Assembly: GCA_021298815.1 (NCBI GenBank)
Contig: JAJTHE010000111.1
Coordinates: forward strand, 1 to 36,314
Reading direction: 5' to 3'
From: Betaproteobacteria bacterium
GTDB taxonomy: Bacteria; Pseudomonadota; Gammaproteobacteria; Burkholderiales; CAIKXV01
DNA length: 36,314 nucleotides
Made by a program: the position numbers and the translations under genes. Position 1 is the stretch's first letter; the number at the start of each line of letters is the position of its first letter. Shown here piece by piece: positions 1 through 8,721 of the stretch. Below the pieces are notes generated by a model, which was not told where the DNA came from, did no database searches, and saw only the letters and a list, made by a program, of their open reading frames with translations.

Positions 1-416
1 AGCTGGCCGGGGAACTTGTCCTTCTGCGCGATCAGGCCGACCCGGTCGAGCAGTTTCAGGCCGCGGGTCTTCGCTTCTTCGGCGGGGCGGCCGAGCACCT
101 TCACCTGTCCCAGGGTCAGGTTCTCGGTGATCGACAGGTGCGGGAAAAGCTCGAAGTTCTGGAACACCATGCCGACGCGGGCGCGCAGCTTGGGCAGGTC
201 GGTCTTCGGGTCGGCGAGCGAGATGCCGTCGACGACCACGTCGCCCTTCTGGAACGGCTCGAGCGCGTTCACGCACTTGATCAGCGTCGACTTGCCTGAG
301 CCGGACGGGCCGCAGACCACGACAACTTCGCCCTTCTCGACGCTGGTGGTGCAGTCGGTCAGCACCTGGAAGCTGCCGTACCACTTCGAGATGCCCTTGA
401 TGTCGATCATCGGCAT
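1..416 (-). CDS. gltL: Glutamate/aspartate ABC transporter ATP-binding protein GltL, partial (C-terminus outside window)
   Basis: This is the ATPase of a polar amino acid importer; it powers uptake through the GltJ/GltK membrane pair. The visible 138 residues begin MPMIDIKGISKWYG and contain the Walker A motif GPSGSGKST and the Q-loop region MVFQNFELFPHLS, both typical of the GlnQ/GltL family. The ABC signature and Walker B lie beyond the window edge, so the protein cannot be checked for completeness. A second in-frame ATG two codons downstream (at 410) is an equally possible start. It is the last visible gene of a leftward gltI-gltJ-gltK-gltL run, 46 bp after gltK. Family assignment is firm; the exact substrate is inferred from gltI. 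Confidence 0.93.
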   Translation of the reverse strand, partial: MPMIDIKGISKWYGSFQVLTDCTTSVEKGEVVVVCGPSGSGKSTLIKCVNALEPFQKGDVVVDGISLADPKTDLPKLRARVGMVFQNFELFPHLSITENLTLGQVKVLGRPAEEAKTRGLKLLDRVGLIAQKDKFPGQ

Positions 417-462
417 GCGGTTGTCCTTCGTGTGGCTCGTGCCTGGGTCTCGTGCGTCCGGA

Positions 463-1146
463 TCAGCGGATCACCGCGATCCGGCGCTGCAGCTGCCGGA
501 CGGCGAGCGACAGCGAGAAGCAGATGATGAAATAGACGATGGCGACGAAGACGTACATCTCGATCAGCCGTCCGTCGCGCTGCGCGATCTTGGCGGCGGC
601 GCCGACGAAGTCGGTGGCCGAGATCACGTACACCAGGGAAGTGTCCTGGAACAGGATGATCGTCTGCGTGAGCAGCACCGGGATCATGTTGCGGAACGCC
701 TGCGGCAGCACCACCAGGCGCATCGTCTGGCTGTAGGTGAGCCCGAGCGCGTAGGCGGAATGGACCTGCCCGCGCGGGATCGACTGGATGCCGGCGCGCA
801 TGATCTCGCAGAAGTAGGCCGCCTCGAACATGATGAAGGTGATGATCGCGGTTCTCTCGGCGCCCACCTGCGGCGGCCGCTCGTAGCCCATCGTCACCTG
901 CAGGATGACCGGCACCAGGAAGAAGAACCAGAAGATCACCAGCACCAGGGGGATCGAGCGCATCAGGTTCACATAGCCGGTGGCGAGCATCGACAGCGGC
1001 TTGATCGGCGAAAGCCGGGCCAGCGCCACCAGGGTGCCGAAGAACAGGCCGCCGACCGCGGCGATCGCGGTCAGCTCCAGCGTGTACTGCATGCCCTTCC
1101 AGAGGTAGGGCAGGGCGCCGCCGATCACCGACCAGTCGAAATCCAT
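463..1146 (-). CDS. gltK: Glutamate/aspartate ABC transporter permease GltK
   Basis: This is an inner-membrane permease of the HisM/GltK family, 227 residues, which matches the family's usual length. It opens with MDFDWSVIGGALPYLWKGM and a hydrophobic segment, and has the amino acid permease EAA-type loop around residues 125-150 (FEAAYFCEIMRAGIQSIPRG). Several hydrophobic helices follow. It starts 9 bp after the gltJ stop, which points to one transcript. With GltJ it should form the heterodimeric channel energised by GltL. Some family members serve other acidic or polar amino acids; the glutamate/aspartate call rests mainly on the strongly GltI-like binding protein encoded first in the operon. 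Confidence 0.92.
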   Translation of the reverse strand: MDFDWSVIGGALPYLWKGMQYTLELTAIAAVGGLFFGTLVALARLSPIKPLSMLATGYVNLMRSIPLVLVIFWFFFLVPVILQVTMGYERPPQVGAERTAIITFIMFEAAYFCEIMRAGIQSIPRGQVHSAYALGLTYSQTMRLVVLPQAFRNMIPVLLTQTIILFQDTSLVYVISATDFVGAAAKIAQRDGRLIEMYVFVAIVYFIICFSLSLAVRQLQRRIAVIR

Positions 1147-1155
1147 CGTCGCTTC

Positions 1156-1893
1156 CTACTTCGCGCCGGCGATGTAGCCGGGAACGGCGGTGCGCCGTTC
1201 GATCAGCGCCATCACCCGGTTGGCGGTCATCGCGATCGCGATGTAGATCAGCGTGGCCGCGGTGAACGCCTCGAAGAAGCGGAACGTGTACTCGCCCATC
1301 TCGCGCGTGCGGAAGGTGAGCTCCGCCAGCCCGATGGTCAGCGCGATGGAGGTGTTCTTGATCAGGTTCATCGTCTCGCTGGTGAGCGGCGGGATGATGA
1401 TCCGGTAGGCCATCGGCAACAGCACGAAGCGGTACATCTGCGCGGTGGTCAGGCCGATCGCCTGCGCGGCATAGCGCTGGCCGCGCGGCAGCGACTGGAT
1501 GCCGGCGCGAACCTGCTCGGCGATGCGCGCCGAGGTGAACAGGCCCAGGCAGAGCGTCGCCGACAGGAACTGCGCGTGCGCCGGGTCGGCCGCGACCACC
1601 CACGCCTTCAGCGGCGGGATGAACTCCGGCACCACGAAGTACCAGAGGAACATCTGCACCAGCAGCGGGACGTTCCGGAACAGCTCCACCCAGGCGTTGC
1701 CAAGGAACACCACGAACCGGTTGTCGATGGTGCGCAGGGTGCCCACCACCGAGCCGAACAGCATGGCGATCAGCCAGGAGCAGGCTGCGACGCCGAGCGT
1801 CCACCACAGGCCGGAGAGCAGCATCTCCCAGTAGAAGACGCCGCCTTCCGGCAGTTCCTGCAGGAACACCGACCAGTCGAGGCTGATCCCCAT
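1156..1893 (-). CDS. gltJ: Glutamate/aspartate ABC transporter permease GltJ
   Basis: This is the second inner-membrane permease of the importer, 245 residues. The N-terminus MGISLDWSVFLQE is followed by a first membrane segment (VAACSWLIAMLFGSVVGTL). The region ARIAEQVRAGIQSLPRGQ is the coupling loop that contacts the ATPase in this family. The phrase SETMNLIKNTSIALTIGLAE near residue 165 is characteristic of GltJ/HisQ-type permeases. The start at 1893 lies 22 bp after the gltI stop. Order and spacing (gltI, gltJ, gltK, gltL) match the enterobacterial gltIJKL operon. No truncation or missing segment is seen. Confidence 0.92.
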   Translation of the reverse strand: MGISLDWSVFLQELPEGGVFYWEMLLSGLWWTLGVAACSWLIAMLFGSVVGTLRTIDNRFVVFLGNAWVELFRNVPLLVQMFLWYFVVPEFIPPLKAWVVAADPAHAQFLSATLCLGLFTSARIAEQVRAGIQSLPRGQRYAAQAIGLTTAQMYRFVLLPMAYRIIIPPLTSETMNLIKNTSIALTIGLAELTFRTREMGEYTFRFFEAFTAATLIYIAIAMTANRVMALIERRTAVPGYIAGAK

Positions 1894-1915
1894 CAGGCTG
1901 CCGGACCGCGCGCGA

Positions 1916-2818
1916 TCACTGCACGCCGCGGTCGTTCGGGTTCTTGAACGCTTCGCGCAGCGCCGGCGATACCGGGAAGTTGAGGTTCACCTTGCGCGGG
2001 GGGATCGGGCTCATGAACCACTTGGCATAGAGCTTCTCGATCTCGCCCGACTTCATCAGCCCGCCGATGGTGCGGTCGACCAGCGCCTTGAACTGCGGGT
2101 CTTCCCGGCGCAGCATCACGCTGTAGGGCTCGGTGCGCAGCGATTCCTCGAGGATGCGGAACTCGCCCGGGTTGCGGGCGTTGGCGATCTGCCCGGCGAG
2201 CAGGACGTCGTCCATCACGAACGCCTGCACGCGATCGTCGACCAGCAGCAGGAACGACTCGGAGTGGTCCTTGCCGTAGATCTCCTTCACGTCGATGCCG
2301 CCGGTCTTCTCGTACTTCTTCAGCAGCGGCACCGCGGTGGTGCCTGCGGTGGTCGAGATCGTGCGTCCGTTGAGGTCGGCGAGCGTCTTGATCGGCGAGT
2401 TCTTCTTCACCGCGGCGGTGACGTTGATCACGAAGTAGGTCGGGCCGAAGGCGACCTGCTTCTGCCGGTCGACCGAATTGGTGGTCGACCCGCATTCGAG
2501 GTCGATGGAGCCGCTCTGCAGCAGGGGGATGCGGTTGGCCGAGGTCACCGGCTGCAGCGCGACCTTGAGGTTCGGCATCTTCAGTTCCGCCTTCACCGCG
2601 TCGACCACCTTCGCGCAGATGTCCATCGCGTAGCCGACGGCCTGCTGCTTGTCGTCCAGGTAGGAGAACGGGATCGAGGCCTCGCGGTGGCCGATGGTGA
2701 TGGTGCCGGTATCGCGGATCTTGGCCAGCGTGCCGGTCAGAGCCTGGGCGAACACCGGCGCCGACAGCAGCGCGAACGCGGCGGCGAGCGTGGTGGTGAT
2801 GGAACGTTTCAAGGGCAT
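1916..2818 (-). CDS. gltI: Glutamate/aspartate periplasmic binding protein GltI
   Basis: This is a periplasmic solute-binding protein (SBP family 3), 300 residues. It has a clear Sec signal peptide: MPLKRS, a hydrophobic core, then SAPVFAQA as the cleavage region. The mature part has VGHREASIPFSYLD-like wording (GHREASIPFSYLDDKQQ), then NRIPLLQSGSIDLECGSTTN and VDRQKQVAF. These are close to Escherichia coli GltI as I remember it, including the ending MSPIPPRKVNLNF. The GGGAG just before the ATG is tightly spaced. An open frame continues far upstream on this strand, but it lacks a plausible signal peptide and crosses the korC gene, so the start at 2818 is chosen. First gene of the leftward transporter operon, divergent from korC. 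Confidence 0.93.
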   Translation of the reverse strand: MPLKRSITTTLAAAFALLSAPVFAQALTGTLAKIRDTGTITIGHREASIPFSYLDDKQQAVGYAMDICAKVVDAVKAELKMPNLKVALQPVTSANRIPLLQSGSIDLECGSTTNSVDRQKQVAFGPTYFVINVTAAVKKNSPIKTLADLNGRTISTTAGTTAVPLLKKYEKTGGIDVKEIYGKDHSESFLLLVDDRVQAFVMDDVLLAGQIANARNPGEFRILEESLRTEPYSVMLRREDPQFKALVDRTIGGLMKSGEIEKLYAKWFMSPIPPRKVNLNFPVSPALREAFKNPNDRGVQ

Positions 2819-2871
2819 CTCCCGGTTGGTTTTTGCAAACTTTCGGACCAGCCACAACGGCGACTCGCCGA

Positions 2872-2902
2872 CATATAGCCACACTGCACTGCTGGTTGTC
2901 CA
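2872..2902 (-). promoter_or_regulatory. Candidate gltI promoter (weak)
   Basis: On the minus strand, TGGACA (2902-2897) is followed after 19 bp by TATATG (2877-2872), about 55 bp upstream of the gltI start. The hexamers resemble sigma-70 boxes, but the spacer is longer than the ideal 17 bp. It is offered only because it is the most AT-rich stretch in the region. Confidence 0.25.
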
Positions 2903-3317
2903 CATGGCAGCCGGCCGGTCCATGACAGCCGGGGTCACCGCGGCGACTCCGGGAGCGCCCGGGGTTGCCGCGGGTCGGCACCTGCCGAAGGCCCATGCAG
3001 GAAGCATTCCACCTGTCATGCCGGCGGCCGTGCCCGCGGGCGGGCGAGCAGGTCCGGACGCAGGTTCTCTGCCAGCGTCGCAGCGGGGCGGAACGCGCAT
3101 TTGTTCCTCGCGGGGCCGCCCGACGGGGGCAGACGATGCCTTCCACGCGCAGTCGGAGTAGGATTCGCGGATAACGAGAACACGCCGGCCTGCAGTGTCC
3201 CCCGGGGCACCCGCCGCGCCGGTAGCCAGGAGCCCGAGCGATCGCCCTTGCACGGCGACGACGAGGGACCTCGCGTCGCGCGCCGGCCATGGCTGGCGGT
3301 GCGGACCGACCCAGTCC

Positions 3318-3322
3318 AGGAG
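3318..3322 (+). promoter_or_regulatory. Ribosome binding site that supports a TTG start for korC
   Basis: AGGAG lies 6 nt before the TTG at 3329. The nearby ATG at 3325 is in another phase and stops after eight codons, so TTG is the supported start. Confidence 0.7.
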
Positions 3323-3328
3323 AGATGA

Positions 3329-5176
3329 TTGAAACCGACGGATGTCCGTGATCCGGAGTATTTCCACAAGGTCGTCGATTGCCAGTACGCGTGTCCCGCG
3401 CACACACCCGTACCCGAATACATCCGGCTGATCGCCGCCGGGCGCTACACCGAGGCCTACAAGGTCAACTGGGATTCCAACGTGTTCCCGGGCATCCTGG
3501 GCCGCACCTGCGACCGTCCGTGCGAACCGGCCTGCCGGCGCGGGCGGGTCGAGGAGGAGAACCAGGACAAGCCGGAGCCGGTCGCGATCTGCCGGCTGAA
3601 GCGGGTCGCCGCCGACCACAAGGACGCTGCCGCGATCCGTGCGCTGCTGCCGGCGCCGGCCGCCGAGAAGAACGGCCGCCGCATCGCCTGTGTCGGCGCG
3701 GGCCCGTCCTCGCTCACCGTCGCGCGCGACCTGGCGCCGCTGGGTTACTCGGTCACGGTGTTCGACCGCGATCCCAAGGCCGGTGGCTTCATCCGCTCGC
3801 AGATCCCGCGCTTCCGGCTGCCGGAGTCGGTGATCGACGAAGAGGTAGGCTACGTGATCGACCTTGGCGTCGAGTTCCGTGGCGGCACCGAGATCGGCTC
3901 GTTGCGCGACCTGCTCGCGCAGGACTTCGACGCGGTGTTCGTCGGCTCGGGCGCGCCGCGCGGGCGCGACCTCGACCTGCCCGGCCGCAGGGAAGCCGCG
4001 GCGAACATCCACCTGGGCATCGACTGGCTGTCCTCGGTCTCCTTCGGCCACACCACGAAGATCGGCCGCCGCGTGATCGTGCTCGGTGGCGGCAACACCG
4101 CGATGGACTGCTGCCGCACCTCGCGCCGCCTGGGCGGCGAGGACGTGAAGGTGATCGTGCGCTCCGGCTTCGAAGAAATGAAGGCGAGTCCGTGGGAGAA
4201 GGAGGACGCGCAGCATGAAGGCATCCCGATCCTGAACTACCTCGTGCCGAAGACGTTCGAGCACCGGGACGGCCGGCTGGTGGGCATGACCTTCGAGGCG
4301 GTGCGCGCCGAGTACGATGCGCGCGGCCGGCGCCGGCTGGTGCCCACCGGCGAGCCCGACCGCTTCTTCGAATGCGACGACGTGCTGGTCGCGGTCGGCC
4401 AGGAGAACGCATTCCCCTGGATCGAGCGCGACTGCGGCATCGACTTCGACGAGCACGGCATGCCGGTGGTCGACAAGGTCACCTTCCGCTCCACCCATCC
4501 GAAGGTGTTCTTCGGCGGCGATGCCGCATTCGGCCCCAAGAACATCATCTGGGCGGTGGCCCACGGCCATGACGCCGCCGTGTCGATCGATCGCCTGCTG
4601 CAGGGCGAGCCGCTGGAAGAGCGGCCGCCGCCCGGGGTGTCGATGATGTCGCAGAAGATGGGCATCCACGAGTGGAGCTACGACAACGCGGTGGCGCCCG
4701 AGGCGCGCTTCAAGGTGCCCTGGGCCGACGCGCAGAAGGCGCTGGCGAGCATCCGCATCGAGGTCGAACTGGGCTTCGATGCCGCCACCGCCTTCAAGGA
4801 GGCCCAGCGCTGCCTCAACTGCGACGTGCAGACGGTGTTCACGCCCAAGGCGTGCATCGAGTGCGACGCCTGCGTCGACATCTGCCCGATGGACTGCATT
4901 ACCTTCACGCCCAACGGCGAGGAGGCCGACCTGCGCCAGCGGCTGACCGCGCCGGCGCTCAACCTCGCGCAGGCGCTCTACGTGCAGGACGGGTTGAAGA
5001 CCGGCCGGGCGATGGTGAAGGACGAGGATGTCTGCCTGCACTGCGGGCTGTGCGCCGAACGCTGCCCGACCGGCGCCTGGGACATGCAGAAGTTCCTCTA
5101 CACGAAGACCCACGCAGGCCCGGCCTGCCGCGGGCGTGATGGAGCACGGAAGGAATCCGAGCGGAGGGCTGCCTGA
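3329..5176 (+). CDS. korC: FAD/NAD(P)-binding, 4Fe-4S oxidoreductase subunit (KorC-like) of a 2-oxoacid oxidoreductase
   Basis: A 615-residue protein that probably passes electrons between the KorAB catalytic core and NAD(P)(H). The N-terminal 100 residues are GltD-like with cysteines in DCQYACPAH and CDRPCEPACRRG, expected to hold Fe-S clusters. An FAD Rossmann motif (VGAGPSSLTVARDLA) is near residue 120 and an NAD(P) Rossmann motif (VLGGGNTAMDCC) near 250. Two ferredoxin-type clusters follow: CIECDACVDICPMDC near 508 and CLHCGLCAERCPTGAW near 568. The size and make-up match the flavoprotein subunit of the Azoarcus evansii 2-oxoglutarate:NADP+ oxidoreductase as I recall it; phenylglyoxylate:NAD+ oxidoreductase has a comparable subunit. 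The start is TTG. The stop overlaps the korA ATG by one base (TGATG), implying coupled translation. Substrate identity is inference. Confidence 0.85.
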   Translation: MKPTDVRDPEYFHKVVDCQYACPAHTPVPEYIRLIAAGRYTEAYKVNWDSNVFPGILGRTCDRPCEPACRRGRVEEENQDKPEPVAICRLKRVAADHKDAAAIRALLPAPAAEKNGRRIACVGAGPSSLTVARDLAPLGYSVTVFDRDPKAGGFIRSQIPRFRLPESVIDEEVGYVIDLGVEFRGGTEIGSLRDLLAQDFDAVFVGSGAPRGRDLDLPGRREAAANIHLGIDWLSSVSFGHTTKIGRRVIVLGGGNTAMDCCRTSRRLGGEDVKVIVRSGFEEMKASPWEKEDAQHEGIPILNYLVPKTFEHRDGRLVGMTFEAVRAEYDARGRRRLVPTGEPDRFFECDDVLVAVGQENAFPWIERDCGIDFDEHGMPVVDKVTFRSTHPKVFFGGDAAFGPKNIIWAVAHGHDAAVSIDRLLQGEPLEERPPPGVSMMSQKMGIHEWSYDNAVAPEARFKVPWADAQKALASIRIEVELGFDAATAFKEAQRCLNCDVQTVFTPKACIECDACVDICPMDCITFTPNGEEADLRQRLTAPALNLAQALYVQDGLKTGRAMVKDEDVCLHCGLCAERCPTGAWDMQKFLYTKTHAGPACRGRDGARKESERRAA

Positions 5177-7068
5177 TGGACACGATGATGCCGAACCTGC
5201 AGGAAACGAAGAAGAAGCCGCGCATCGAGGCGGTCAACGACCTGGTGGTCAAGTTCGCCAACGTGAACGGCTCGGGGTCCGCCTCGGCGAACGAACTGTT
5301 CGCGCGCTCGATCCTGCGCATGGGCGTGCCGGTGTCGCCGCGCAACATCTTCCCGTCGAACATCCAGGGGCTGCCGACCTGGTACGAGGTGCGGGTGACC
5401 GAGGCGGGCTGGCTCGGCCGCCGCGGCGGCGTCGACATGATGGTCGCGATGAACCCGCAGACCTGGGACCAGGACCTGAAGGAGATCGAGCCCGGCGGCT
5501 ACCTGTTCTACGACTCGACCAAGCCGCTGCCGCCGGAGAAGTTCCGCGACGACGTGCACGTGATCGGGGTGCCGCTGACCGCGATGACCAATGCGCGCTG
5601 GAGCGTGCCGCGCGAGCGCCAGCTGCTGAAGAACATGGTCTGCCTGGGGGCGCTCGCCGCGCTGCTCGATATCGACCTGGCCGAATGCGAGAAGCTGGTC
5701 GGCGAGCAGTACAAGGGCAAGGAGAAGCTGCTCGCGCCGAACATCGAGGCGCTGCGGCTCGGCCGCGACTGGGCGCGCGAAAACCTCGCCTGCCCCCTTG
5801 GCATCCGGGTCGCCCGGGCCGACAACGTCGGCGACCGCATCTTCATCGACGGCAACTCGGCCGCGGCGCTGGGCGCCGTGTACGGCGGCGCATCGGTCTG
5901 CGCCTGGTACCCGATCACGCCGTCCTCGTCGCTGGCCGAGTCCTTCCTGGCCTATTGCGGCAAGTACCGGGTCGATCCGGACACCGGGCGCCACCGCTAT
6001 GCGGTGGTGCAGGCCGAGGATGAACTCGCCTCGATCGGCATGGTGGTGGGCGCCGGCTGGAACGGCGCGCGCGCCTTCACCGCCACCTCCGGACCCGGCA
6101 TCTCGCTGATGACCGAGTTCATCGGCCTGGCCTACTTCGCCGAGATCCCGGCCACGATCGTCAACGTGCAGCGCGGCGGGCCGTCGACCGGGATGCCGAC
6201 CCGCACCCAGCAGGCCGACGTGCTGGCCTGCGCCTATGCCTCGCATGGCGACACCAAGCATCCGCTGCTGTTCCCGATGGACCCGAACGAGTGCTTCGAC
6301 ATGACGGCGCAGGCGCTCGACCTCGCCGACCGGCTGCAGACGCCGGTGTTCGTGATGACCGACCTCGACATCGGCATGAACCAGCGCCTGACCGCACCGT
6401 TCGCCTGGGACGATGCGCGTGCCTACGACCGCGGCAAGGTGATGACCCACGACATGCTCGAGGCCGGGCGCGACTTCGGCCGCTACCTCGACGTCGATGG
6501 CGACGGCATCCCGTTCCGGACCTATCCGGGCACGCATCCGACGAAGGGCGCGTTCTTCACCCGCGGCACCACGCGCGATTCTTATGCGCGCTACTCGGAA
6601 GCCGGCCCCGACTACCTCTACAACGTGCAGCGGCTGCTGCGCAAGTTCGACTCGGCAAGGTCCATCGTGCCGGCGCCGGTCGAGCGCAAGGCAGCGAAGG
6701 CCACCCGCATCGGCGCGATCTACTACGGGTCCACGACGCCGGCGATGGACGAGGCGATCATCGCGCTCGAGGCGCAGGACCTGCAGGTCGACCTGCTGCG
6801 GGTGCGCGCCTTCCCGTTCGCCGACGCGGTGAACGAATTCATCGAGTCGCACGACCTGGTGTTCGTCGTCGAGCAGAACCGGGATGCGCAGCTGCGCACG
6901 CTGCTGGTGAACGAACTCGACATCGACCCGGCGAAGCTGATGCGCGTGCTGCACTACGACGGCACGCCGATCACCGCGCGCTTCATCACCCGCGCGATCG
7001 GCGACCACCTGCGCGCGATCGGCGGCCGGCCGGCCCCTGTACGTTCGGCCCCCGCCGCCCGCGCCTGA
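5176..7068 (+). CDS. korA: 2-oxoacid:acceptor oxidoreductase, fused gamma-alpha subunit (KorA-like)
   Basis: A 630-residue subunit of a thiamine-diphosphate, CoA-dependent 2-oxoacid oxidoreductase. Residues about 28-200 form the gamma domain (VKFANVNGSGSASANELFA, then LGRRGGVDMMVAMN). Residues from about 220 form the alpha/pyrimidine-binding domain (DGNSAAALGAVYGGAS, AWYPITPSSSLAES, TATSGPGISLMTEF). The C-terminal domain contains VFVVEQNRDAQLRTLL. This gamma-alpha fusion is typical of KorA-type rather than pyruvate:ferredoxin enzymes. GGAGGG precedes the ATG. It overlaps korC by one base and ends 10 bp before korB, so the three subunits are probably made together. 2-oxoglutarate is the likely substrate by family resemblance, but branched or aryl 2-oxoacids cannot be excluded. 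Confidence 0.9.
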   Translation: MDTMMPNLQETKKKPRIEAVNDLVVKFANVNGSGSASANELFARSILRMGVPVSPRNIFPSNIQGLPTWYEVRVTEAGWLGRRGGVDMMVAMNPQTWDQDLKEIEPGGYLFYDSTKPLPPEKFRDDVHVIGVPLTAMTNARWSVPRERQLLKNMVCLGALAALLDIDLAECEKLVGEQYKGKEKLLAPNIEALRLGRDWARENLACPLGIRVARADNVGDRIFIDGNSAAALGAVYGGASVCAWYPITPSSSLAESFLAYCGKYRVDPDTGRHRYAVVQAEDELASIGMVVGAGWNGARAFTATSGPGISLMTEFIGLAYFAEIPATIVNVQRGGPSTGMPTRTQQADVLACAYASHGDTKHPLLFPMDPNECFDMTAQALDLADRLQTPVFVMTDLDIGMNQRLTAPFAWDDARAYDRGKVMTHDMLEAGRDFGRYLDVDGDGIPFRTYPGTHPTKGAFFTRGTTRDSYARYSEAGPDYLYNVQRLLRKFDSARSIVPAPVERKAAKATRIGAIYYGSTTPAMDEAIIALEAQDLQVDLLRVRAFPFADAVNEFIESHDLVFVVEQNRDAQLRTLLVNELDIDPAKLMRVLHYDGTPITARFITRAIGDHLRAIGGRPAPVRSAPAARA

Positions 7069-7078
7069 GGAGACTTCC

Positions 7079-8134
7079 ATGACCTACCTCGCTAAACCGA
7101 AGCTGCACCACCCCTCGCTCGAGCGCAACCGCGTCGGCTACCTGCGCCGCGACTACGAAGGCAAGATCTCGACGCTGTGCGCCGGCTGCGGCCACGATTC
7201 GATCTCGGCGGCGATCATCCAGGCCTGCTGGGAGCTCGACATCGAGCCGCACCGCGTGGCCAAGCTGTCGGGCATCGGCTGCTCGTCGAAGACGCCCGAC
7301 TACTTCCTCGGCAATTCGCATGGCTTCAACACCGTGCACGGCCGGATGCCTTCGGTGCTGACCGGCGCCAACCTGGCCAATGGCGACCTGCTCTACCTCG
7401 GCGTGTCCGGCGATGGCGACTCCGCCTCTATCGGGCTGGGCCAGTTCGCGCACGTGATGCGGCGCGGTGTCAACATGACCTACATCGTCGAGAACAACGG
7501 CGTGTACGGCCTGACCAAGGGCCAGTTCTCGGCCACCGCCGACCAGGGCTCGAAGTCCAAGCGCGGCGTGGCCAACACCGACTCGCCGATCGACATGGTG
7601 AGCCTGGCGCTGCAACTCGGTGCGACCTTCGTCGGGCGCAGCTTCTCCGGCGACAAGGCGCAGCTGGTGCCGCTGATCAAGGCGGCGATGGCGCACCAGG
7701 GCGCGGCCTTCATCGACGTGGTGAGCCCGTGCGTGGCGTTCAACAACCACGCCGGCAGCACGCGCAGCTACGACTTCGTGCGCGAGCACAACGAGGCGGT
7801 GAACCGGCTCGACTTCTGGCCCTCGCGCGAGGCGATCACCGCCGACTACCCGGCGGGCGAGGCGATCGACATCACCCAGCATGACGGGTCGGTGATGCGC
7901 CTGCGCAAGCTGGACGCGGATTACGACGCGACCGACCGGGTGAGGGCGATGAACCTGATCCAGATGCGCGCGGCCCAGGGCGAGGTGGTCACCGGCCTGC
8001 TCTATGTCGATCCCGATCCCGAGGACCTGCATCGCCACCTGAACACGGTGGAGGCGTCGCTGTTCACCCTGGGTGCTGCCGAACTGTCGCCGGGCGCGGC
8101 GACGCTGGCCTCGATCAACGCGTCGCTGCGCTAG
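7079..8134 (+). CDS. korB: 2-oxoacid:acceptor oxidoreductase beta subunit, TPP-binding (KorB-like)
   Basis: A 351-residue beta subunit that binds thiamine diphosphate and one 4Fe-4S cluster. Likely cluster ligands are C34 and C37 in LCAGCGHDS, the cysteine of GIGCSSKT and the one in VSPCVAFNNH. The TPP/Mg motif starts with GDGDSAS at about residue 111 and ends with ENNGVYGLTKGQ at 138-146. It lacks a ferredoxin domain of its own, which fits the electron outlet being supplied by the KorC-like protein. The GAGGAG site at 7067-7072 overlaps the korA stop. Its stop shares the tetranucleotide CTAG with the oppositely directed msrA stop. Confidence 0.92.
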   Translation: MTYLAKPKLHHPSLERNRVGYLRRDYEGKISTLCAGCGHDSISAAIIQACWELDIEPHRVAKLSGIGCSSKTPDYFLGNSHGFNTVHGRMPSVLTGANLANGDLLYLGVSGDGDSASIGLGQFAHVMRRGVNMTYIVENNGVYGLTKGQFSATADQGSKSKRGVANTDSPIDMVSLALQLGATFVGRSFSGDKAQLVPLIKAAMAHQGAAFIDVVSPCVAFNNHAGSTRSYDFVREHNEAVNRLDFWPSREAITADYPAGEAIDITQHDGSVMRLRKLDADYDATDRVRAMNLIQMRAAQGEVVTGLLYVDPDPEDLHRHLNTVEASLFTLGAAELSPGAATLASINASLR

Positions 8135-8697
8135 CTGCCGGCCTTGCGCCAGTCGGCGAACACCTTCCGGAACTTGGCGACCTTGGGGGCCACGACGTAC
8201 TGGCAGTAGGGTTCGTGGCCGTGCTGCGCGAAGTACTCCTGGTGGTACTCCTCCGCGATCCAGAACGTCGAGGCAGGGCTGACCTCGGTCACGATCGGGG
8301 CCGGGAACACCTTCTTCTCCGCCAGTTCGGCGATGAAGGCCTCGGCCTCGCGCTTCTGCGCGTCGTCGTGGTGGAAGACCACCGAACGGTACTGCGGGCC
8401 GACGTCGTTGCCCTGCCGGTCCTTCGTGGTCGGGTCGTGGATCGTGAAGAACACTGCCAGGATGTCGCGGAAGGCCACCTTTGCCGGGTCGAAGGTGACC
8501 TGGATCACCTCGGCATGGCCGGTCCGGGCACCGCAGACTTCGGCGTAGGTTGGCCGCTCGACATGGCCGCCCATGTAGCCTGATTCGACCGACACCACGC
8601 CGGTCATCTCGTCGAACACTGCCTCCAGGCACCAGAAGCAGCCGCCGCCCAGTGTCGTCACCTGGGTCCCGGGTGTGGTCGTTGCAGTTTCGTTCAT
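8131..8697 (-). CDS. msrA: Peptide-methionine (S)-S-oxide reductase MsrA
   Basis: A 188-residue repair enzyme that reduces methionine-S-sulfoxide in proteins. The catalytic motif GGGCFWCLEAVF has the nucleophilic cysteine at residue 20, followed by SGYMGGHVERPTYAEVC, GHAEVIQVTFDP and YRSVVFHHDD, all MsrA hallmarks. Further cysteines at 23, in EVCGARTG and in EPYCQYVV could serve as resolving thiols. There is no signal peptide, so it is cytoplasmic. It starts 24 bp after the racemase stop and probably shares its transcript. It converges on korB, with a 4-bp overlap at the two stop codons. Confidence 0.96.
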   Translation of the reverse strand: MNETATTTPGTQVTTLGGGCFWCLEAVFDEMTGVVSVESGYMGGHVERPTYAEVCGARTGHAEVIQVTFDPAKVAFRDILAVFFTIHDPTTKDRQGNDVGPQYRSVVFHHDDAQKREAEAFIAELAEKKVFPAPIVTEVSPASTFWIAEEYHQEYFAQHGHEPYCQYVVAPKVAKFRKVFADWRKAGS

Positions 8698-8721
8698 TCT
8701 GGGAACAGTAATCCGTGTGTG

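Larger units (their letters stand above)
2819..3328. other. 510-bp divergent intergenic region between gltI and korC
   Basis: No convincing gene is seen here; short open frames in several phases lack recognisable domains and good ribosome sites. The region must hold promoters for both divergent operons. The gltI-proximal 100 bp is less GC-rich, with a T-run and a CATATA box, whereas 2920-3300 is strongly GC-rich with no obvious promoter. A short hairpin (CGGCG-act-CGCCG, 2859-2871) would fall in the gltI leader. I recognise no riboswitch. Confidence 0.6.

Noticed and set aside
2920..3328. Several short open frames in the gltI-korC gap
   Set aside because: No ribosome sites, domains or consistent codon bias; most likely chance frames in GC-rich DNA.
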